NCBI GenBank assembly: GCA_029582155.1
Contig: CM055909.1
Span: 19,670,798-19,734,797, forward strand
Reading direction: 5' to 3'
DNA from: Panopea generosa
Taxonomy: Eukaryota > Mollusca > Bivalvia > Adapedonta > Hiatellidae
DNA length: 64,000 nt
Positions within the stretch are counted from its first letter, which is position 1. Every line of letters starts with the position of its first letter. The notes below the pieces were generated by a model, which saw only the letters and a program-made list of their open reading frames with translations, searched no databases and had not been told where the DNA came from. This document shows, piece after piece, positions 14,641-24,617 of the stretch. The translations under genes and the position numbers were made by a program.

Positions 14641-14930
14641 TGTGCCGCGTCTTCTGTCGGTGCTTCAGTTAAGTTCATAGCTAATAACTAATATATGTTT
14701 CTTTGCCGAATCCTCTGTCGGTGCTTCAGTTAAGTTCATAACTAATAAGTAATATCTGTTTCTGAGCCGCGTCTTCTGTCTATGCTTCAGTTAAGTTCAT
14801 TACTTATATGTGTTTCTGTCCCGCGTCTTCTGTCGGTGCTTCAGTTAAGTTCATTACTAATATGTGTTTCTGTGCCGCGTCTTCTGTCGGTGCTTCAGTT
14901 AAGTTCATAGCTAATAACTAATATATGTTT
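14471..14930. repeat. 230-bp tandem duplication in the 54-bp array
   Basis: The block starting CTTTGCCGAATCCTCTGTCG at 14471 recurs at 14701 with the same downstream variants, including AATAAGTAATATCTG and GTCTATGCTTCAG. This gives two copies of a four-unit block. Confidence 0.8.
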
Positions 14931-15198
14931 CTGTGCCGCGTCTTCTGTCGGTGCTTCAGTTATGTTCATAACTAATATATGTTTCTGTGCCGCATCTTTT
15001 GTCGGTGCTTCAGTTAAGTTCATTACTAATATATGTTTTTGTGCCGCGTCTTCTGTCGGTGCTTCAGTTAAGTTCAAAACTAATATGTGTTTCTGTGCCG
15101 CGTATTCTGTCGGTGCTTCAGTTAAGTTCATTACTAATATATGTTTCTTTGCCGCGTGTTGTGTCGGTGCTTCAGTTAAGTTCATAACTAATAACTAA

Positions 15199-15752
15199 TA
15201 TATGTTTCTGTGCCGCGTCTTCTGTCGGTGCTTCAGTTAATTTGATTACTAATATGTATTTCTGTGCCGTGTCTTCTGTCAGTGATTTAGTTAAGTTGAT
15301 TACTAATATATGTTTCTGTGCTGCGTCTTCTGTCGGTGCTTCAGTTAAGTTCAAAACTAATATATGTTTCTGTGCCGCGTATTCTGTCGGTGCTTCAGTT
15401 AAGTTCATTACTAATATATGTTTTTTTGCCACGTGTTGTGTCGGTGCTTCAGTTAAGTTCATAACTAATAACTAATATATGTTTCTGTGCCGCGTCTTCT
15501 GTCGGTGCTTCAGTTAATTTGATTACTAATATGTATTTCTGTGCCGTGTCTTCTGTCAGTGATTTAGTTAAGTTGATTACTAATATATGTTTCTGTGCTG
15601 CGTCTTCTGTCGGTGCTTCAATTAAGTTCATAACTAATATATGTTTCTGTGCCGTGTCTTCTGTCGTTGCTTCAGTTAAGTTCATAACTTATATGTGTTT
15701 CCGTACCGCGTCTTGTGTCGGTTCTTTAGTTAAGTTCATAACTAATAACTAA
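15199..15752. repeat. 277-bp tandem duplication in the 54-bp array
   Basis: The block containing TAATTTGATTACTAATATGT and the odd unit TCAGTGATTTAGTTAAG occurs at 15199-15475 and again at 15476-15752. A diverged relative of the same block lies near 10541. Confidence 0.75.
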
Positions 15753-17769
15753 TATATGTTTCTGTGCCGCGTCTTCTATCGGTTCTTTAGTTAAGTTCAT
15801 AACTAATAACTAATATATGTTTCTGTGCAGCTTCTTCTATCGGTGCTTCAGTTAAGTTCATTACTTCTATACGTTTCTGTGCTGTGTCTTCTGTCGGTGC
15901 TTCAGTTCAGTTCATAACTAATATGTCTTTCCGTGCCGCGTCTTCTGTCGGAGCTTCAGTTAAGTTCATTACTAATATATGTTTCTGTGCCGCGTCTTCT
16001 GTTGGTGCTTCAGTTAAGTTCATAACTAATATATGTTTCTGTGCCGCGTCTTCTGTCGATGCTTCAGTTAAGTTCATAACTAATATATGTTTCTGTGCCG
16101 CTTCTTTTGTCGGTGCTTCAGTTTAGTTCATAACTTATATATGTTTCCTTACCGCGTCTTGTGTCGGTGCTTTAGTTAAGTTCATAACTAATAACTAATA
16201 TATGTTTCTTTGCTGCGTCTTCTGTCGGTGCTTCAGTTAAGTTCATCAGTAATAACTAATGTATATTTCTGTGCCGCATCTTCTGTCGGTGCTTCAGTTA
16301 AATTCATTACTAATATATGTTTCTGTGCTGCGTCTTCTGTCGGTGCTTCAGTTAAGTTCATTACTATTATATATGTTTCTGTGCCGCATCTTCTGTCAGT
16401 GCTTCAGTTAAATTGATTACTAATATATGTTTCTGTGCCGCGTCTTCTGTCGGTGCTTCAGTAAGGTCATAACTAATATGTGTTTCTGTGCGCGTCTTCT
16501 GCCGGTGCTTCATTTAAGTTCATTACTAATATATGTTTCTTTGCCGCATCTTCTGTCGGTGCTTCAGTTAAGTTCATTACTAATATATGTTTCTGTGCCG
16601 CGTCTTCTGTCCGTGCTTCAGTTAAGTTCATTACTAATATATGATTAGTTCAATACTAATATATGTTTCTGGGCCGCGTCTTCTGTCCGTGCTTCAGTTA
16701 AGTTCATTACTAATATATGATTCTGTGCAACGTCTTCTGTCGGTGCTTCAGTTAAGTTCCTAACTAATATATGTTTCTGTGCCGCCTCTTCTGTCAGTGC
16801 TTCAGTTAAGTTCATAACTAATATATGTTTCTGTGCCGCCTCTTCTGTCGGTGCTTCAGTTAAGTTCATAACTAATATATGTTTCTGTGCCGTGTCTTCA
16901 GTTAAGTTCATGACTAATATATGTTTCTGTGCTGCGTTTTCTGTCGGTGCTTCAGTTAAGTTCATAACTAATATATGTGTTTGTGCCGCGTCTTCTGTCG
17001 GTGCTTCAGTTAAGTTCATAACTAATATATATTTCTTTGACGTGTCTTCTGTCGGTGCTTCAGTTGAGTTCATAACTAATAACTAATGTATGTTTCTGTG
17101 CCGCATCTTCTGTCAGTGCTTCAGTTAAGTTCATTACTATTATAAATGTTTCTGTGCCGCGTCTTCTGTCGGTGCTTCAGTTAAATTGATTACTAATATA
17201 TGTTTCTGTGCCGCGTCTTCTGTCGGTGCTTCAGTAAGGTCATAACTAATATGTGTTTCCGTGCCGCGTCTCCTGCCGGTGCTTCAGTTAAGTTCATTAC
17301 TAATATATGTTTCTTTGCCGCATCTTCTGTCGGTGCTTCAGTTAAGTTCATTACTAATATATGTTTCTGTGCCGCGTATTCTGTCCGTGCTTCAGTTAAG
17401 TTCATTACTAATATATGATTCTGTGCAGCGTCTTCTGTCAGTGCTTCATTTAGGTTATAACTTATAACTAATATATGTTTCTGTTCCGCGTCTTCTGTCG
17501 GTGCTTCAGTTAAGTTCATTACTTATATATGTTTCTGTGCTGCGTCTTCTGTCGGTGCATCAGTTAACTTCATTACTAATATATGTTTCTGTGCCGCGTC
17601 TTTTGTCGGTGCTTCAGTTAAGTTCATAACTATTATGTGTTTCTGTGCCGCGTCTTCCGCGGTGCTTCAGTTAAGTTCATTACTAATATATGTTTTTTTG
17701 CCGCGTCTTCTGTCGGTGCTTCAGTTAAGTTCATAACTAATAACTAATATATGTTTCTGGGCCGCGTCT

Positions 17770-18650
17770 TCTGTCGGTGCTTCAGTTAAGTTAATTACTA
17801 ATATATGTTTCTGTGCCGCGTCTTCTGTCTGCGCTTCAGTTAAGTTCATTACTTATATGTGTTTTTGTGCCACGTCTTCTGTCGCTGCTTCAGTTAAGTT
17901 CATTACTAATATGTGTTTCTGTGCCGCGTCTTCTGTCTGTGCTTCAGTTAAGTTCATAACTAATATCTGTTGCTGTGCCTTTTCTTCTGTCGGTGCTTCA
18001 GTTAAGTTCATTGCTAATATATGTTCCTTTGCAGCATCTTCTGTCGGTGCTTCAGTTAAGTTCATAACTAATAACTAATATATGTTTCTGTGCCGCGTCT
18101 TCTGTCGGTGCTTCAGTTATATTCATAACTAATATATGTTTCTGTGCAGTGTCTTCTGTCGTGCTTCAGTTAAGTTCATAACTAATATGTGTTTCTGTGC
18201 CGCGTCTTCTGTCGGTGCTTCAGTTAAGTTAATTACTAATATATGTTTCTGTGCCGCGTCTTCTGTCTGCGCTTCAGTTAAGTTCATTACTTATATGTGT
18301 TTTTGTGCCACGTCTTCTGTCGCTGCTTCAGTTAAGTTCATTACTAATATGTGTTTCTGTGCCGCGTCTTCTGTCTGTGCTTCAGTTAAGTTCATAACTA
18401 ATATCTGTTGCTGTGCCTTTTCTTCTGTCGGTGCTTCAGTTAAGTTCATTGCTAATATATGTTCCTTTGCAGCATCTTCTGTCGGTGCTTCAGTTAAGTT
18501 CATAACTAATAACTAATATATGTTTCTGTGCCGCGTCTTCTGTCGGTGCTTCAGTTATATTCATAACTAATATATGTTTCTGTGCAGTGTCTTCTGTCGT
18601 GCTTCAGTTAAGTTCATAACTAATATGTGTTTCTGTGCCGCGTCTTCTGT
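17770..18650. repeat. 438-bp tandem duplication in the 54-bp array
   Basis: Positions 17770-18207 and 18208-18645 are almost identical at a 438-bp offset. Both carry the rare units ATCTGTTGCTGTGCCTTTTC, TATGTTCCTTTGCAGCATC and CAGTGTCTTCTGTCGTGC. Confidence 0.9.
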
Positions 18651-19399
18651 CGGTTCTTCAGTTAAGTTCTTAACTAATATATGTTTCTGTAACCCGTCTT
18701 CTGTCGTTGCTTCAGTTAAGTTCATAACTTATATGTGTTTCCGTACCGCGTCTTGTGTCGGTTCTTTAGTTAAGTTCATAACTAATAACTAATATATCTT
18801 TCTGTGCCGCGTCACTTATCGGTTCTTTAGTTAATTTCATAACTAATAACTAATATATGTTTCTGTGCTGCGTCACTTATCGGTTCTTTAGTTAAGTTCA
18901 TAACTAATAACTAATATATGTTTCTGTGCCGCGTCTTCTGTCGGTGCTTCAGTTAAGTTCATTACTTATATATGTTTCTGTTCCGCGTCTTCTGTCGGTG
19001 CTTCAGTAAGGTCATAACTAATATGTGTTTCCATGCCGCGTCTTCTGTTGGTGCTTCAGTTAAGTTCATTACTAATATATGTTTCTTTGCCGCATCTTCT
19101 GTCGGTGCTTCAGTTAAGTTCATTACTAATATATGTTTCTGTGCCGCGTCTTCTGTCGGTGCTTCAGTTAAGTTGATTACTAATATATGTTTCTGTGCCG
19201 CGTCTTCTGTCGGTGCTTCAGTTAAGTTCATAACTAATATATGTTTCTGTGCCACGTCTTCTCTCGGTGCTTCATTTAAGTTCATAACTAATATTTATTT
19301 CAGTGCCGCGTCTTGTGTCGGTGCTTCAGTTAAGTTCATAACTTATATCTGTTTCCGTGCAGAGTCTTGTGTCGGTGCTTTAGTTCAGTTCATAACTAA

Positions 19400-19870
19400 T
19401 ATATGTTTCCCTGCCAAGTCCTGTGTCGGTGCTACTAACAGAAGTTTCTGTGCCGAGTCTTGTTTCATTGCTTTAGTTAAGATCTTAACTAATATATGTT
19501 TCTGTGCAGAGTCTGTGTCGTTGCTTTAGATAAGTTCATAACTAATGTATGTTTCTGTGACGCGTCTTGTGTCGGTGCTTCAGTTAAGTTCATAACTAAT
19601 ATGTGTTTCCGTGCCTAGTCTTGTGTCGGTGCTTTAGTTCATTTCATTACTAATATATGTTTCCGTGCCGAGTCCTGTGTTGGTGCTACTAACAGAAGTT
19701 TCTGTGCCGAGTCTTGTGTCGGTGCTTTAGTTAGTTTCATAACTAATAGAAGTTTTTGTGCCTTGTCTATGTCGGTTCTCAGTTAAGTTCATACCTAATA
19801 GAAGTTCCGTGCCGAGTCTGTGTCGGTTCGCAGTTAAGTTCATTACTAACATAAGTTTCTGTGCTGAGTC
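19400..19870. repeat. Decayed right edge of the 54-bp array
   Basis: Units here are strongly diverged and shortened, for example GTGCCGAGTCCTGTGTCGG with ACTAACAGAAGTTTC. They grade into unique sequence at about 19870. Low similarity at the edge and high similarity inside is what unequal exchange predicts. Confidence 0.8.
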
Positions 19871-20555
19871 TGCCTTACGGTAGGAACTGTATTTTTTGTG
19901 TGACAATTAATGATAATCGCGACAATCTGTTAATGGATGTGAGAAAACATGAACAGCTGAAGATACAGTGTGCAGGAACTGCTGGTATAGACCATTAAAT
20001 TTTTATAAGTTCAAGAGGTAAATTTTGTCGTAGGCTGTACCCGGTTTTTGCGTAAACGTAGACAAGTTTCTAATTTCATGCATTTTGTAAACATCCAGTT
20101 ATTTCAATAAATTGCAATTGATAACGTCACGTGTTAATGCAACTGTTGAAGTACTACACCAAATCGTAACTATACAGCTTCAGTAAAATTTTAATATAGA
20201 AATGATGATTGATAATGGAAAATATGATTATCCAAGTTGAAATTGATTAATTGAATGTTCAGTGTCATTTTTATGCCATCGACATCTAACATATGATCAG
20301 TGGTGCTTGAATCTCATAATCAAAGAGAGGTTAGTGCCTTATTTCACTAAGTTATGCTCGCGGTGCTTCAATTTCTCCTTTACCGCACGTCTGTAATTTG
20401 TGTAAAGTTTACTGCATAAGCTTAAATGCAGAGAACCTCGGCGATCTCCAGTATAGTCGCAGTATATACACTGTAAATTGTGTATTGGCGCGTGTTGTCA
20501 CATTGTTCAAAAAGTGTTATTGGACTCTGCGATGCTTAATTGCTTTGAATTACAA
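19871..20555. other. AT-rich unique sequence, no supported gene
   Basis: No motif, repeat or convincing splice-bounded frame was found. The open frame at 20398-20640 has no recognisable domain and runs into the short repeat that follows. Confidence 0.5.
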
Positions 20556-20559
20556 TCGT

Positions 20560-20680
20560 TTCGTAACCTGGTCGATTCGTACCCAATCCCTGACATTTCA
20601 TACCTTAGCCCTGGTTGATTCGTACCCTAGCCTTAGTTGATGTGTACCCTAACCCTGATCAATTCGTAGCCTTGATAATT
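20560..20680. repeat. Degenerate 22-bp tandem repeat
   Basis: About five diverged copies of GATTCGTACCCTAGCCCTGG follow one another with a 20-23 bp period. Confidence 0.65.
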
Positions 20681-20861
20681 TTCCATACTCATCTATTGAT
20701 TATTTTATTCTAGAACAGTAAATGTTGATCAATATAATGTATGTTACATATCCCTTGTAACTTAAAGTAGCAGTGCATTCATTCTCAAGTTTGAGCTGTT
20801 TTTTTATATCTTCAGCTAAAATTATAACACAATACATAATTATATACATATGGTTCCTGGT

Positions 20862-20948
20862 GTTGAGTACATCTTTATGGTGTAATGTAGCACGCTTTTC
20901 TATATGAAAAGAGCTCCAGGTTCAAGTCCTGGTGAAGACCTCAACACT
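20862..20948 (+). repeat. tRNA-like sequence (SINE head or tRNA relic)
   Basis: An A-box-like TGGTGTAATGTAGCACG is followed by a CTTTT/AAAAG anticodon-like stem and a perfect T-arm (CCAGG, loop TTCAAGT, CCTGG). The flanking GTGTTGAG and CTCAACAC can pair as an acceptor stem. However, seven extra bases lie between the T-arm and the 3' half of that stem, so I do not call a working tRNA gene. Confidence 0.4.
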
Positions 20949-20949
20949 T

Positions 20950-22740
20950 TCAATCATTGTACAGCATAAACACTTAATTCTATCAGGCATAACTATTACA
21001 TGAATGCTTATTCTGTATAATATACTTTTCACAGACATTGAACTAGCCTAACGTTTCTCATCAACTGTCATGAAAAGTCAAAATTGTTCTATTTGTCCTG
21101 AAATGTACATGCCCCAAATTACAGATCAAAACAATTTTACTACCTTCATTTCATTATTTCAAAACATATTTGCATTGCATAGTAAGAAGCCTCCAACAGA
21201 TAACCTTAATTGGAATTGAACCAACATCTTCCATCTCAAAGACGGATGTACTTCATTGTACTATAAGGATGCATCTTGGAGCTACAATTGTACAATCGAA
21301 AAGATTGAAATGTCATGGTTTGTGTGTAAATCTCTACGTTGACTATTACATGTTTCGTATATTTTTTTCTAATGTGAAATGTTAAATTACAACACATCTA
21401 GATAATATACAATGCATACTGTAAAACTATAAAAAGTAGCTGTCACACTATGTCTGTTCCCTGCTGTTCGTACTTGGAAATGAAAACAACATCTCCAAAT
21501 AAATACCTTTTCTTTTTAATATTGAACTTTTTCTTTTATTATGCTGTTCAATTTATAATTTCATTATAGTTATAATTTGACATTTGAGAAAAAAAACAGT
21601 GGATTGGAAAAAAAGGTTTTATACAGGTTTTGTAGTTAAAGTTTTCTAAATATTTACACAGTCACATACAGTCAGTAGACTTTATTCTTTCAATCTATTT
21701 TTCCGTACAATGATTATTTATATTGTGAAATATACACATATTTAGAATTTAGAATTGAAAGAACATGAGAAAAATACAAGCAGTTTCAGATGATGTTGAT
21801 GTCTACAAATAATTAAATGTAACATTAATTATTTAAATCAATATAGATAATACTGCATAGTCTTTCTTTGAGATAACATATAGTATACAAGTATGTAACA
21901 TACAACATATATGTCTTTGATGAATATTATTTAGTTTTTTTTTCAACGCACTGAGGTTGGGTTTTTGTTTCACCAATACTTTCTCTGAATTACTGTCTTA
22001 ATTGATTTTAGAATGGTGGTTCGTCTATTCTGTAACCAGTGGGACTTAAATGTACTGTAATTCTACATAATCCAGTGCAAAAATACGGTTACCTAGAATA
22101 TATTTCTGTTTTGTGGTTTTTGTCTGTTAATTTAAAGAGCAAACTTTCCTTGCTAGTAATTTTTTTTTAATATAATTGTAAGAACAAACTTAAAGAACCT
22201 GGAAAGTTTGCCTCTTATTAATTTACAAATATGAAAATGTTATATCAGAAATTTTGTATAAACTACATAATAATTTGTATTTTTTACTTCTGATTTTGTT
22301 AAACTTTTACAATGAAATAAAAAATTACAAAACAATATCAGCTTTTAAATATATTGTGAAATTAAAAAAATGCAATGGTTATTATAAGCCAGTACAGCAT
22401 TGTTAAACTATCTACTATACTTTGTATAATAACTTACAGAATATCTATATTCATTTAGGTCAAAACAATGTCGTCATCACAACGAAATGGTATATGGCGC
22501 ACTTTATGATCTTGGTCATTGAAAATGATTCAATTACAGCTATATATTTTGACTGATAGAGCGGTTACCATTGTCAAATTATTAACAACTATGACAGGGA
22601 GACAATGTGACCTTTCTAAGCAAAAGGGTTAGACCAGTGCAAAAAAGAATAGCGTTTTCTTTGATATAGACTGTTTAAGTAACCCAACGAAAATTGAAAT
22701 AACTTGATATTCAAAGTGTAGTATTTGGTGTAGAATTCCA
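20950..22740. other. AT-rich sequence, nothing supported
   Basis: This stretch has many A/T runs and no clear tandem repeat. The frame at 21170-21385 looks like chance. Confidence 0.5.
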
Positions 22741-22751
22741 GAGACAGCAGG

Positions 22752-23010
22752 GCCCGATTAGCTCAGTCGTTAGCGCGTCTGACTATCAATCCAGGGGTCG
22801 TGAGTTTGAATCCCTGCACGGTCTGATTCTCCGTGATGGTTCATATACGACATTACTTTTCATTTTCATTTGTCTCTCACTGCTGATTCAAGTGGGAAAT
22901 TTATCAGTTACTTACGGAGATGGGGTGTGCTCGAGTACTGGTTAACCTTCCAGTATCCCAGGAAACAGTGGTTAGGTTAACTAGACATAGAAATATCCAT
23001 GTACCGAGAC
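22752..23010 (+). mobile_element. tRNA-derived SINE, family A
   Basis: The head has an A box (TAGCTCAGTCGTTAGCGCG) and a B-box-like AGTTTGAATCC. The body contains CTGATTCAAGTGGGAAATTT, CAGTTACTTACGGAGA and AGTGGTTAGGTTAACT. The same body occurs in reverse at 29540-29768. Its GTGGGAAA...CAGTTACTT core is also shared with the family B copies at 27652, 48336 and 60748. The 3' boundary is uncertain. Confidence 0.85.
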
Positions 23011-23525
23011 AAATATACAGCCAGTCTTGGACTAATTATTACCTTTTACAAGGGTTTAACAATACCATAGACTAGATCTACATGCTTATAAAGAAATTTA
23101 TGCATTTATCGTAATGAAAACAAAAACACAAATATTCACTACAGTATCTTTCATCATCGTCTTTGGCAGAAGTATGAACCTTTGAAGCATCTTTGTTCAC
23201 ATAGCAGGCAGTTTTTTCCCTTTTCACACAATTGGGTAACCTGGTCTTCCATTAACGCATTAATAAGAAAAAGCTGGAAAATCAAACTTTTCCTCCCGAG
23301 CTCGTACGTAAAACCGCTACTGTATCATGTACGTTATACAGAATTTTTAATGCACTTATTTGATTTGCACTTAAATCAAAACATATATTTAAACATGATT
23401 TGGTATTGGCCATATTCCAAATCGCCTTCAAATGGTCGTAAATTTCGTTATATATATATGTTTCCAGGGCCGCCATTTGCCTTCTACAATCTAACGGTCT
23501 CTAAGTAAACACTACATTGTAACAC
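23011..23525 (+). other. Upstream flank or 5' UTR of the LINE
   Basis: This stretch lies between the SINE and the LINE reading frame. The open frame at 23182-23508 is in a different phase and has no nucleic-acid-binding ORF1 features that I can recognise. The true 5' end of the LINE cannot be placed. Confidence 0.4.
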
Positions 23526-24560
23526 ATGGTCACACATTATGTACCTAGTTATGAACAATTGAACATTTTAACCTGGAATATTGGTGGACTTAGAAAATAT
23601 GTGGACGATTTGTTATTTAAACAATATTTACAAACATATGATATTGTAGGACTTGTTGAAACGTGGAGTAGCTTTAAAGGCGAATATGATTTGTTTTTAC
23701 AGCAGTTCACTCATTTTGATTGTATAAGACAGAAACTTGGTAATGCAATTCGAAACAGTGGTGGGGTTAGTGTATTTGTAAAAAATACTTTAACTAAATC
23801 TGGTTTAATTAGGCAAATATTCCCAGAGTTTTCAAATTGCATTGTTTTATATATTAAATCTAGCGTTTTTCATTTCATGAAGGATATTTTATTATACCTT
23901 GCTTATGTCTCACCCGAAGGATCACCCACTTATAATGCAAATGAGAAAAATGGTATAGTTTTGTTAGAAAATAATATTTCAATGTTAAAAAATGTATATC
24001 CAGAATGCTATTTATATATTTCTGGGGACATGAACGCCCGAACTTTGAATTTGCTTGATTTCATTCCTGATGGTACTTTAGATCATATGTATACATTTTC
24101 GGTTGACTATGACACAGACACGTTCGACTTGCCGCGAAATAATAAGGATACAGATAGGTACAATCTATTCGGTAAATCACTTGTAGAGCTTTGTTGCACT
24201 CATAGTGTGCATATTATAAATGGCCGGCTACATGGGGATACATCTGGGAACTTTACGTGTATTGCAAATGATGGCCATAGTGTTGTCGACTACCATATCG
24301 CTTCTTCGGAATTATTCCCGATTATTTCAGATTTTAATATTGAAGAACGTGATAATTCCGATCATTTCCCAGTATATGCCCAACTTACGTTAAAGTGCAA
24401 TCAAACAGAACAGGTCGAATGCGACGGAGAAAATCGCTCGCAAGAATTCGAATTCTTCGAGCAATATAAATGGAGAGATAGTCTACGTGAAGATTTTATT
24501 CGGTCGTTTAGAATAAATTTGGAATTAAAGTATAATGAAATTACTGCTTTAATCGGTTAG
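23526..24560 (+). CDS. LINE ORF2 N-terminal part: AP-like endonuclease
   Basis: This 344-residue frame ends at a TAG that interrupts a longer frame. The endonuclease/exonuclease/phosphatase motifs appear in order: TWNIGG (Asn18), GLVETW (Glu45), SGDMNARTLN (Asp168, Asn170), VVDYHIAS and NSDHFPV (Asp279, His280). All expected catalytic residues are present. In such elements this domain nicks the target DNA to prime reverse transcription. The ATG at 23526 is the first Met ahead of the domain and sits ten residues before the first motif, so it is a credible start. Translation would stop before the reverse transcriptase unless the TAG is read through or is a sequencing error. Confidence 0.9.
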   Translation: MVTHYVPSYEQLNILTWNIGGLRKYVDDLLFKQYLQTYDIVGLVETWSSFKGEYDLFLQQFTHFDCIRQKLGNAIRNSGGVSVFVKNTLTKSGLIRQIFPEFSNCIVLYIKSSVFHFMKDILLYLAYVSPEGSPTYNANEKNGIVLLENNISMLKNVYPECYLYISGDMNARTLNLLDFIPDGTLDHMYTFSVDYDTDTFDLPRNNKDTDRYNLFGKSLVELCCTHSVHIINGRLHGDTSGNFTCIANDGHSVVDYHIASSELFPIISDFNIEERDNSDHFPVYAQLTLKCNQTEQVECDGENRSQEFEFFEQYKWRDSLREDFIRSFRINLELKYNEITALIG

Positions 24561-24617
24561 AATGTAAACGATGCGGTATTAATCATACTTGACCTCTATA
24601 AACAGTCGGCCAAAACT

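Larger units (their letters stand above)
1..19870. repeat. Giant 54-bp minisatellite array
   Basis: About 360 head-to-tail copies of a 54-bp unit fill this stretch, and the array runs off the left edge of the window. The unit contains the core CTTCTGTCGGTGCTTCAG followed by TTAAGTTCATTACTAATATA. Because 54 is 18 codons, several frames stay open over many copies. The minus strand reads MNLTEAPTEDAAQKHILV per unit and the plus strand reads an FITNICFCAASSVGASVK-type 18-mer. Frequent variants break the phase: a 61-bp unit (7-bp insertion giving ATAACTAATAACTAATA), a 42-bp unit (12 bp missing, GTGTCTTCAGTTAAG) and a shorter CTTCCGCGGTGCTCCAG unit. I see no promoter, splice signal or stable long frame, so I call it non-coding satellite DNA. 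Confidence 0.97.

Noticed and set aside
1-19870. CRISPR array
   Set aside because: There are no unique spacers between repeats. Units are contiguous and the DNA is eukaryotic.
22752-22830. Functional tRNA gene
   Set aside because: It has A and B boxes but weak arm pairing and is followed by a SINE body shared with 29540-29768.
23182-23508. LINE ORF1
   Set aside because: It is in another frame, short, with no CCHC motif, coiled coil or RNA-binding signature, and an open minus-strand frame overlaps it.
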